The notes under the pieces are model-generated. The model was not told the DNA's origin. It was given only the letters and a program-made list of their open reading frames with translations, and ran no database searches. DNA of 62,207 nt. Source: Terriglobia bacterium. GTDB taxonomy: Bacteria; Acidobacteriota; Terriglobia; Bryobacterales; Bryobacteraceae. This document shows positions 17,185 to 25,047 of the stretch, one piece after another. Both the position numbers and the translations under genes were made by a program. Numbering within the stretch: the stretch's first letter is position 1; each line of letters opens with the position of its first letter. The stretch covers positions 91,374 to 153,580 of the forward strand of contig JAIQFU010000001.1 of NCBI GenBank assembly GCA_020073115.1. Reading direction: 5' to 3'.

Positions 17185-17766
17185 ATGGAGCACGTTTTTC
17201 CAGGCCTGTACAAAGCCGAACTCCTGAAGGCGATCGAGACCGTTGACCTGGACAAGGTCGGCGAGGTAATTCAGATCCTGAAAGAGGCCCGGGACGCGGG
17301 CCGGCGGATCTTCGTTTGCGGCAACGGGGGCAGCGCGTCTTCCGCTTCCCATTTCGTCTGCGACGTGTTGAAAGGCGCGAGCTATGGCCGGCCGGCGCGT
17401 TTCCGCATCATAGCGCTCACCGATTCCCTGCCGACCCTGACGGCGTATTCCAACGACGTGGGCTATGACTGCGTGTTCGCCGAGCAATTGAAGAACTTCG
17501 CGGAGCCCGGCGACGTGGTGATGGCGATCAGCGGTTCCGGCAATTCCCCCAACGTGCTCCGCGCGGTGGAGTACGGCAACGCCGCCGGATGCCGCACCAT
17601 CGGGCTCACCGGCCGCGACGGAGGCGAACTGGGCGCCCTGGCGCAGTGGAACATCCAGGTATCGCACCCGCACATGGGGCGCATCGAAGACGCCCATATG
17701 ATGGTCCTGCACATGATCTGCTACTACTTCATGGATGTGGAAGCGGCGGAGCGGGCGGCAGGTTAA
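17185..17766 (+). CDS. gmhA: SIS-domain sugar isomerase, GmhA-like
   Basis: A 193-residue SIS-domain protein resembling sedoheptulose-7-phosphate isomerase. The phosphosugar loop is FVCGNGGSASSASHF, and AISGSGNSPNVLRAVEYG is the second conserved loop. The length and the C-terminal histidine-bearing segment (EDAHMMVLHMICYY) fit GmhA. GmhA makes D-glycero-D-manno-heptose-7-phosphate for LPS or S-layer glycans. The partner genes hldE and gmhB are not in the window, so heptose use here is an inference. A hairpin follows the stop. Confidence 0.85.
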   Translation: MEHVFPGLYKAELLKAIETVDLDKVGEVIQILKEARDAGRRIFVCGNGGSASSASHFVCDVLKGASYGRPARFRIIALTDSLPTLTAYSNDVGYDCVFAEQLKNFAEPGDVVMAISGSGNSPNVLRAVEYGNAAGCRTIGLTGRDGGELGALAQWNIQVSHPHMGRIEDAHMMVLHMICYYFMDVEAAERAAG

Positions 17767-17785
17767 CCGGCGCGGCCCGCGCCGG
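17767..17785 (+). terminator. GC-rich hairpin after the GmhA-like gene
   Basis: A perfect 8-bp stem (ccggcgcg / cgcgccgg) with a 3-base loop begins at the base after the stop codon. There is no T tract. It could be a terminator or an mRNA 3'-end stabiliser. Confidence 0.45.
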
Positions 17786-17870
17786 ACCCAACCGTTCGTC
17801 ATTTGATCCCACCTTCATTCGAGACCCCCTAAAGAAATCGCACCGTTCCGCCGAAACACGGAGCAGACGT

Positions 17871-20800
17871 ATGCGGATCGTGGCGCTTCTGGCGATGACG
17901 GCTGGAGTGGCGATCGCTGCCGAAGCGGGTCAGCGCGCGGCCATCCCACCCCTGTTTTTCGAAAATCAAGGGTATGCCGGCTCCGCGGCGCGCTTCGTTG
18001 CAAAGGCCGCGAATGTCACGGCCTGTTTCCTGCCGGGGAAGGCCTCGTTTCGGGTGGGGCGATCCCTGCTGGAGACTCACTTCGAGGGCGCCGGCGCCTC
18101 GTTGCCGGAAGCGGCGCGCCGAATTTCCGGAGAGGTCAATGTCCTACATGGCTCCCCGGAAAAGTGGAGGATAGGCAGCCCTCTGTTTCGCGGCGTCATC
18201 TACCGGAACCTCTATCCGGGGATCGACCTGCAATATGGCGCCCGGCAGCAGAACCTCGAATCTGAATTTGTCGTGGCGCCGGGCGCGGACCCATCGCGCA
18301 TTCGCATCCGGTACCGCGGCGGCAACCCTCGGATCCGGGAAGACGGGTCGCTGGTTATTCCGCTCGATGGCGGCGAGTTTCGCGAGCAGGCGCCGAGCGC
18401 CTACCAGGAAAGGGACGGGGCGCGGGTCGGCGTGCCGGGGCGGTTTGCCCTCGCCGGCAAGGTATTGAGCTTCGTTCTCGGCGAGTACGATCGCTCCCTG
18501 CCGCTGATCATCGACCCGACGCTTTCCTATAGCACCCTGATCGGCGGTTCCGGGGCGGATGCGGCGAACGCCATGGCGGTGGATTCCAACGGAGCGGCAT
18601 ACATCGTGGGTTTTACCGAATCGGGGAACCTGCCGACGTTCAGCGCCGCGCAGGCCGCCAATGGGGGAGGGGTCGATGCATTCGTGGCGAAATTGGGGCC
18701 TGGAGGCGGGCTGGTCTACTGCACGTACCTGGGAGGCTCGGGCGACGACAGGGCCTTCGGGGTCGCGGTGGACAGCGCGGGCGCAGCCTATGTGACAGGC
18801 TCGACTACCTCGCGGAACTTTCCTACCCGCTCTCCCCTGCAATCCAAGCCGGCGGGCAGTAAGAATGCGTTCGTGTTGAAGCTGGCCCCGTCCGGCGGGG
18901 CCTTGGCCTACAGCACGTACCTGGGCGGGAACGGCTCGAATACGGGAAACGGGATTGCCGTCGATGCGGCGGGGAATGCCTATGTCGTCGGCGACACCGA
19001 TTCCATCAACTTTCCCGCCGGAGGACTGCAGAGCGGGAACCGGGGCGGCCAGGACGTGTTTCTGGCCAAGATCGCCGCGGACGGAAGCCGCCTGGCGTAC
19101 AGCACGTATTTCGGCGGGGCCAATACCGACCACGGCGCCGCCGTCGCGGTGGACGGGCTGGGCAGCGCCTACATCGCCGGTTGGACGTGGTCGGCCGACC
19201 TGCCGGTCGCCAAGGCGTTTCAGAGCACTCTTGCGGGCGGGCAGGACGCGTTCATCGCGCGGTTCAACGCCACCGGCGACGCCCTGCTCTTCAGCAGTTA
19301 TCTTGGCGGCGCCGGGGGGATCCTGACGTACCCGGAAACGGCCCAGGCCATCGCCCTGGACCCGGTGGGAAACGCGTACGTGGCGGGCGTCACCTCTTCG
19401 GCGGACTTTCCGCTGCGAAGCCCGTCGCAATCGTCGCGTCGCGGATCGCTGGACGGATTCGTGGCGAAGGTGAGCGCCGGCGGAGCGCTCGCGTACAGCA
19501 CCTACCTGGGAGGGTCCGGCGTGGATGTGGCGAATGCGATCGCCGTGGATCCGCCCGGGAACGCATATGTGGCCGGCTATTCCTACTCTCGCGACCTGCC
19601 CGTAGTTCAGGCGCTGCAGGGCGCAAACGCCGGCGACTGCGACGCATTTCTGGCCAAATTGGACCCTGCCGGGGCCCTGGCCTATCTCAGCTATTTCGGG
19701 GGGGACGGCTCCGATACGGCCATGGGCGTGGCCGCGGGGCAGGGAGGCGACGTGTATGTGGCGGGGTGGACGCTCTCCAGCAATTTCCCGTTGCTGAATG
19801 CGCAGCAGACCATCAACGCCGGCAACTACGGAGCATTCGTGGCGAAACTGAATCTCGGCGCGCCGCCGGTCGCTGCCGGCCCGGCCGCGCCGGCCTCCGG
19901 CGTTGGAAACTCGCAGACGTTCAGCCTCTCGTTTTCCGATTCGGCCGGGAGCGCGGACCTGCGCACCGTGTGGGCATGGTTTACCCCGGCCGCGGTCAGC
20001 AGCGCGGCGGCTTCCTGCATGGCCTATTACGACCGGCTCACCAACAACGTCTTTCTGCTGAACGACGCGGGCGATCACTGGTCAAACGCGCCGCTCGGGA
20101 CGGGAACGCTCCGCAACAGCCAATGCTCGATCGATAGCGGCGCGAGAGCAGCCATGAGCGGCCAGAATCTTACCCTGACCTTGCCGGTCAGCTTCACCAC
20201 GGCTTACGCCGGCGCGAAGGGCATCTGGCTGTACGCCGCCGGCGCGGCGGGCGCCAGCGGATGGCAGCGGGCGGGTTCCTGGACCATCCCCGACCCAACC
20301 CCCCAAACGCTGGTGATTTCGGCTTCTCCCAACGCCGGAGCCGGGGCGGCCCAGACGTTCACCCTGACGTACGGCTCCACCGCCGGGGGCGCCGATGTGC
20401 GCTCCGCCTGGGTCTGGTTGACGCCGGCGTTCGGCGTCAGCGGGGCCCGCGCGTGCATGGCGTACTACGATCGGGCGGCGGACGAACTGAGACTGCTCGA
20501 TGACGCCGGCGCCGCCTGGATGTCCGCCGCTCGCGGGAGGGCCGGCGCCGGGCTCCACAACAGCCAGTGTTCGCTGGACGCGGCGAGCGCCGCGGCGACG
20601 GTCTCCGGCTCCACTTTGAGCCTGGTCCTGCCATTTACGTTTCTCGCCCCTGGAAACTGGCAGATCTGGATGTATGCGGCCGGCGGCTGGAGCAACAGCG
20701 GCTGGCTGAACATGGGGAGTTGGGGCTACCTCAACGACGAACCCGCCACGGCCGCCCCGATAACGGCGCTTCCCTTCGCCGCCTCGCAATCCACCGCTCC

Positions 20801-22259
20801 AGCCACCTCCAACGCCGCCGACCCGGTTCACGATTGCACCGGCCGGGCAGACAGCCGCTCGGTCTGGTTTCGTTACACCGCCGATTTCACCGGGGCTCTG
20901 ACGCTGAACACGTTCGGCAGCAACTACGATACGGTGCTGGCCGCCTACGCGGGGGAAGCCATCCCGGGGCCGGAGTTGGCCTGTAATAACGACGCCAATG
21001 GTACGCTGCAATCCGCCGTTTCGTTCGCCGTCGCCAGCGGCCAGAGCTATCTCATCGAAGCCGCGGGTTACGGGATCTCCTCCGGGGGCGAGCTGAAGCT
21101 TTCGGCCAGCGCTCTTCGGTTGGCATCGCTCAGCCCCAGCGCCAGGGCGGCCTATGGGGGTGGTTTCGTCCTCACGGTGAACGGCTCGGGGTTTTTGCCC
21201 GGCGCTTTCTTCCGCTGGACGCCGCCCGGCGGAGGGGCCTCCACTACCCTCCCGTCTACTTTCGTAAGTCCCGCACAACTGCAGGCGTCCATTCCCGCGG
21301 AACTGCTCACAGCCGCCGGAACCGCGGAAATCGCGGTATGGAACGGCGGCCCGCAGTCCGATGTCCAGCCGTTCGTCATCACGGCGCAACCGGTCGCGGC
21401 TCTTCCGGCGACGCCCAACGCCGGCGCGGGCAATGCCCAGACGTTCCAATTCCAGTACCTGGACAGCGCGGGGTCGGAGGACCTGAAAACCGTGTGGGTC
21501 TGGTTTACGTCGGCATTCGGCTCCAGCTCCGCTAATTCCTGCATGTTCTACTACGATCGCGTCACCGACCGGGTCAACCTGCTCGACGACGCCGGCAACG
21601 TATGGAAGAGCGCGCGGCGCGGGCCGCCCGGAACCCTTCAGAACGCACAGTGCGCCATCGATGTGGGCAATACGGCCGTCACGCTGAATGGAGGCGTGCT
21701 AACCCTGAGCGCGCCCGTTTCGTTCAAAACGCCGTTCGCCGGGGTCCAGCAGGTATGGCTCTACGGAGCCGGCGGAGCGGGCAATAGCGGCTGGCGGCAG
21801 TCGGGCTCCTGGACCGCGATGGGCCCCGTAAAAATCCTGTCGGTCACGCCGGGCGCGGGGAATGGAGCGAGCCAGACCTTCAGCTTCGCGTATGCGGACG
21901 CGGACGGTGCGGGCGACCTCGCCACCGTGTGGGCCTGGTTTACGCCGGCATTCGGCTCCAGCTCCGCCAATTCCTGCATGTTCTACTACGACCGCGCCGC
22001 CGACCGGATCAACCTGCTCGACGACGCCGGCAAGGTATGGATCAGCGCGCCGCGCGGGGCGCTGGGAACGTTGCAGAATAGCCAGTGCGCCATCGACGTG
22101 GGCCATGCCAAAGTCACGCAGGACGGCGGCAACTTGACCTTCGCCGCGCCCGTGGCGTTTCAAGCGGCGTACGGCGGAGCGAAGCAGATCTGGATGTACG
22201 CCGGCGGAGGCAGCGGGAACAGCGGCTGGCGCAACATGGGAACGTGGAGCGGGCCATAG
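17871..22259 (+). CDS. Secreted SBBP-repeat beta-propeller protein with four C-terminal modules
   Basis: A 1462-residue secreted protein. A signal peptide (MRIVALLAMTAGVAIAAEA) precedes a conserved N-terminal domain beginning FFENQGY. SBBP beta-propeller repeats follow (about residues 220-660), each with a pattern like YSTYLGGSG, IAVDxxGNAYV and DAFVAKL. The C-terminal half has four copies of a ~130-residue module with a TVWxWFT, CMxYYDR, LLDDAG, QCxID pattern (about 19866, 20308, 21386 and 21826 onwards). A PPC-like domain and an IPT/TIG-like domain separate copies 2 and 3. Copies 3 and 4 are also very similar as DNA. Function is unknown; the layout suggests a surface adhesin or matrix protein. 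The ATG at 17871 gives the signal peptide. Confidence 0.85.
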   Translation: MRIVALLAMTAGVAIAAEAGQRAAIPPLFFENQGYAGSAARFVAKAANVTACFLPGKASFRVGRSLLETHFEGAGASLPEAARRISGEVNVLHGSPEKWRIGSPLFRGVIYRNLYPGIDLQYGARQQNLESEFVVAPGADPSRIRIRYRGGNPRIREDGSLVIPLDGGEFREQAPSAYQERDGARVGVPGRFALAGKVLSFVLGEYDRSLPLIIDPTLSYSTLIGGSGADAANAMAVDSNGAAYIVGFTESGNLPTFSAAQAANGGGVDAFVAKLGPGGGLVYCTYLGGSGDDRAFGVAVDSAGAAYVTGSTTSRNFPTRSPLQSKPAGSKNAFVLKLAPSGGALAYSTYLGGNGSNTGNGIAVDAAGNAYVVGDTDSINFPAGGLQSGNRGGQDVFLAKIAADGSRLAYSTYFGGANTDHGAAVAVDGLGSAYIAGWTWSADLPVAKAFQSTLAGGQDAFIARFNATGDALLFSSYLGGAGGILTYPETAQAIALDPVGNAYVAGVTSSADFPLRSPSQSSRRGSLDGFVAKVSAGGALAYSTYLGGSGVDVANAIAVDPPGNAYVAGYSYSRDLPVVQALQGANAGDCDAFLAKLDPAGALAYLSYFGGDGSDTAMGVAAGQGGDVYVAGWTLSSNFPLLNAQQTINAGNYGAFVAKLNLGAPPVAAGPAAPASGVGNSQTFSLSFSDSAGSADLRTVWAWFTPAAVSSAAASCMAYYDRLTNNVFLLNDAGDHWSNAPLGTGTLRNSQCSIDSGARAAMSGQNLTLTLPVSFTTAYAGAKGIWLYAAGAAGASGWQRAGSWTIPDPTPQTLVISASPNAGAGAAQTFTLTYGSTAGGADVRSAWVWLTPAFGVSGARACMAYYDRAADELRLLDDAGAAWMSAARGRAGAGLHNSQCSLDAASAAATVSGSTLSLVLPFTFLAPGNWQIWMYAAGGWSNSGWLNMGSWGYLNDEPATAAPITALPFAASQSTAPATSNAADPVHDCTGRADSRSVWFRYTADFTGALTLNTFGSNYDTVLAAYAGEAIPGPELACNNDANGTLQSAVSFAVASGQSYLIEAAGYGISSGGELKLSASALRLASLSPSARAAYGGGFVLTVNGSGFLPGAFFRWTPPGGGASTTLPSTFVSPAQLQASIPAELLTAAGTAEIAVWNGGPQSDVQPFVITAQPVAALPATPNAGAGNAQTFQFQYLDSAGSEDLKTVWVWFTSAFGSSSANSCMFYYDRVTDRVNLLDDAGNVWKSARRGPPGTLQNAQCAIDVGNTAVTLNGGVLTLSAPVSFKTPFAGVQQVWLYGAGGAGNSGWRQSGSWTAMGPVKILSVTPGAGNGASQTFSFAYADADGAGDLATVWAWFTPAFGSSSANSCMFYYDRAADRINLLDDAGKVWISAPRGALGTLQNSQCAIDVGHAKVTQDGGNLTFAAPVAFQAAYGGAKQIWMYAGGGSGNSGWRNMGTWSGP

Positions 22260-22321
22260 CGGGCGGGAGGCGTAAGCAGGCACAGGCACGAGGCCTGTTA
22301 CGATGGGAGAACTCCCGATAG

Positions 22322-23104
22322 ATGCCGGATGCCCGCTTACGACTCGAGTTGGAGACCCTTCATCCTCCGCTTGCAAACGCCCCCAGCGAAGGTTTTGCGT
22401 CCGTGGACTGGCTGCGCGACTGGCTCTACAGCCGCCTCATTGTAGCTTCCCCGCAGTGCCTTTTGCCCGAGTCCGCCTGGAACAATCTCTCCGGGCCTGC
22501 AAGCCTTCTACAGCGATTCGAGGACAACGAAGGGGGGGTGTGGTGCAGCGGCGCCAGCGCCCTGTTCGCAGCCCTTTGCGAACTCTTCGGGTTCCGCACG
22601 GCCTCCATTCACGCCGGCGACCCTCGCGGCGCGGCTTCGCATGTGTTCACGCTGGTCGAGGTTGTGGCGCCGGGCGGCCCCGTCTGGTCCGTTCAGGATG
22701 CCTACTTCAACTACACCGTTGTGGGACTGGGCGGAGAACACCTGGACTACTTCTCCTTCCTCGATGCCTTGCATACGAGCGATCCCGCGGGGCCTGTCGC
22801 CTCAAACGGGCCTTCACGGCATTGTTGGGTGCTGTACCACCCGGAGCGCGATCCGTACAACGAGGCCCAGTGGGAATTTGTTTTCCGGCGGGTCCGGAAT
22901 CCGCAGCCGCTGCCGGCCGGACGGGTGAAGGCAGAGTTTCACCAGTGGAACCTCGGAATTTTGAACGAGCCGATTTTCCAGCACTACCCCGAATGGCTTT
23001 GCGCGCATGGCGGCTCCACGGATCCGATTCGGCTCCTCGGGTTTCCGTTTTTCTGGAACGCGCCGCCCGATCTCGACGCCCGGCTCCAGCGGCGCACGGG
23101 ATGA
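22322..23104 (+). CDS. Transglutaminase-like protein
   Basis: A 260-residue cytoplasmic-looking protein. A Cys (residue 75, GGVWCSGAS), a His (107, SHVFTLVEV) and an Asp (126, SVQDAYFN) are spaced as in the transglutaminase-like cysteine protease fold. The WC before a small helix and the H-V-x-x-E-V strand are typical. The C-terminal 100 residues are not recognised. It may cleave or cross-link peptides or act on an amide linkage. It lies between the secreted SBBP protein and the double methyltransferase. No function is assigned beyond the fold. Confidence 0.55.
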   Translation: MPDARLRLELETLHPPLANAPSEGFASVDWLRDWLYSRLIVASPQCLLPESAWNNLSGPASLLQRFEDNEGGVWCSGASALFAALCELFGFRTASIHAGDPRGAASHVFTLVEVVAPGGPVWSVQDAYFNYTVVGLGGEHLDYFSFLDALHTSDPAGPVASNGPSRHCWVLYHPERDPYNEAQWEFVFRRVRNPQPLPAGRVKAEFHQWNLGILNEPIFQHYPEWLCAHGGSTDPIRLLGFPFFWNAPPDLDARLQRRTG

Positions 23105-23181
23105 TTCGACAAGCGCGTTAGAATACGGGATGCTCCACTCCAACCTCAGGCTGCCCGTGCGGCTTTCGAAGGTCGCATAGC

Positions 23182-25002
23182 ATGTCCGATCTGGCTGAAG
23201 CACCCGGAATCTTCGATTTGATGGAAGCCGCTGTCTGCAACGGAGCGGCCGTGACGGCGCACAATCCCCTATCCGTGGTCACCAGCCCCGAACAGTGGGC
23301 CTTTTCGATCCTGTTCCCGCTGCATGAGAACTCAGCCAGGCCCTGGACCGCCGGCGAGCGCCTGATCGTGCGTGTGGAAACCACGGTAGAGAAGGGGCGC
23401 ATCGGCGTTTCCATCGCAACGCCGGACCAGAGCGCGTTCATCGCGGCCGAAGAGCAGCGCGGGACAGCGGACGGCCGGACGATGATCGAGATCCTGCTGG
23501 ATCCCCCCGGTCCGGGCGCGTGGCTGGTGGTCCGCAACACCGCGTCGGGCGGCCAGGCTTCCGCGGCTCGAATCCACGGCATTCGCGCCTACCGGGCCTC
23601 CGCTTTCCAGATCCCGCGGATCGTCGAAGTACCGGCAGTTATCCCTGAAGGGCGGGGTGGGTTCGATGTTTTCGACTCGCCCGAGGCGCAGAGGATCAAC
23701 CAGGCGCGCCTGCGCCATCTGGAGAGCCTGCAACTGCCATTGGAAGGAAAGTCCGTGTTGGATGTGGGTTGCGGCGTCGGCCATCTCTCCGGCTACTTCG
23801 TGGAGCGCGGCTGTAAGGTCACGTGCGTCGATGCGAGACCGGAAAATCTGACGCGCCTTCGCGCGCTCTACCCCGGCTGGGAGACGCATGCCGCTCACAT
23901 CGAATTGGACTCGCTGGCGAGGATCGGCCATTTCGACGTGGTCTTCTGTTACAACCTTTGCCGTACCGAAAACCCCATTGCCGCGCTCCGGAACATGGCC
24001 TCCTGCTGCAAGGAGTTATTGCTGCTGGAAACCGTGGTTACCGATTCAGCGCGGCCATTGTGCCAGTTGGTCGAGGAGCCCCGGGAGATCATGAACCCAG
24101 CGGCTTCCGTCTTCGGCTGTCGGCCCAGCCCCGCCTTTGTGGCGATGGCCCTGAGCCGGATGGGATTCCCATTCATCTACGCGACGCGGTCACAGCCCGA
24201 TTTCCCGGATTTCGATTTCACCTGGCAGGACAACCTGGAGTGGCGCCGCGATGACCATCTGCTCCGCACCGTCCTGATCGCCTCTCGCGTTCGCCTGGAC
24301 AATCCGCGCCTGCACGTTCTGTTGGAAGCGCCGGAAGGTGCGGTAGTAGAACGAACCTTCCTGGCGCCGGCGGCGACCGAGCAGAGCGAAATCTGGGTGG
24401 ACGTGGGATGTCATCTGGGCGAGAAGACCTTTTCCCTCGCGGAACAGGACCCTGGCCTTCGCGTCTACGCATTCGAACCCAATCTGCAGGTGGCTTCCCG
24501 CTTGATGGGACGATTGCCGAATTATGTGGTGTTGCCGATGGCCATCACCGAAACGGACGGCAGCGCGCCATTTTATCTCAACCGTTTCGATGCGGCCAGC
24601 TCACTTTTACCATTCGTCCCGGAGGGTCTGAAGCAATGGATCGGCGGAGAGGAGTTGGAGGTGCAAGCCACCATAAGCGTGCCGACCATCCGGCTGGATA
24701 CCTTCCTGAACGGAGCGGGCATTCGAAAAGTGTCCTATCTAAAAATAGATGCCCAGGGCGCCGACTTGGCCGTGGTTCGTTCCGCGGGCGAACGCCTGCG
24801 CGATATCGGGCGCATCTCCCTTGAAGTTCAGACCACCGCGGCGCCGCTGTACCGCAACGCGTCGCGCAAGGACGAGGCGCTCCGTTTCCTGGCGGAAGCG
24901 GGCTTCGAGTTGGCGGCCCGCGAAGAACAGAGCTTCGGCCAGGAGGAAAACCTTACGTTCGTCCGGCAGCGGAGCGCGGGGGCGCCGGCCCCAGCGCGCT
25001 AG
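23182..25002 (+). CDS. Double methyltransferase: N-terminal accessory domain, class I MT, FkbM MT
   Basis: A 606-residue protein with three parts. Residues about 1-150 form a beta-rich accessory domain (IVRVETTVEKGRIGVSI). Residues about 180-300 form a class I SAM methyltransferase (VLDVGCGVGHLSGYF, near 192). Residues about 400-600 form an FkbM-family methyltransferase (WVDVGCHLGEKTFSL, then VYAFEPN and YLKIDAQGADL). FkbM enzymes usually O-methylate sugars. The accessory domain resembles the C-terminal domain of the next, convergent gene (25048-27243), suggesting both proteins recognise the same molecule. Glycan methylation is inferred; the targets are unknown. Confidence 0.8.
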   Translation: MSDLAEAPGIFDLMEAAVCNGAAVTAHNPLSVVTSPEQWAFSILFPLHENSARPWTAGERLIVRVETTVEKGRIGVSIATPDQSAFIAAEEQRGTADGRTMIEILLDPPGPGAWLVVRNTASGGQASAARIHGIRAYRASAFQIPRIVEVPAVIPEGRGGFDVFDSPEAQRINQARLRHLESLQLPLEGKSVLDVGCGVGHLSGYFVERGCKVTCVDARPENLTRLRALYPGWETHAAHIELDSLARIGHFDVVFCYNLCRTENPIAALRNMASCCKELLLLETVVTDSARPLCQLVEEPREIMNPAASVFGCRPSPAFVAMALSRMGFPFIYATRSQPDFPDFDFTWQDNLEWRRDDHLLRTVLIASRVRLDNPRLHVLLEAPEGAVVERTFLAPAATEQSEIWVDVGCHLGEKTFSLAEQDPGLRVYAFEPNLQVASRLMGRLPNYVVLPMAITETDGSAPFYLNRFDAASSLLPFVPEGLKQWIGGEELEVQATISVPTIRLDTFLNGAGIRKVSYLKIDAQGADLAVVRSAGERLRDIGRISLEVQTTAAPLYRNASRKDEALRFLAEAGFELAAREEQSFGQEENLTFVRQRSAGAPAPAR

Positions 25003-25047
25003 GAAAACTCTTTTTGGGCGGTGAACCGGCGGGCGTGAACGCGTGGG

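Noticed and set aside
18144-20078. A 644-codon open frame opposite the SBBP protein
   Set aside because: Mirror of repetitive coding sequence; low-complexity Arg/Gly-rich and without motifs.
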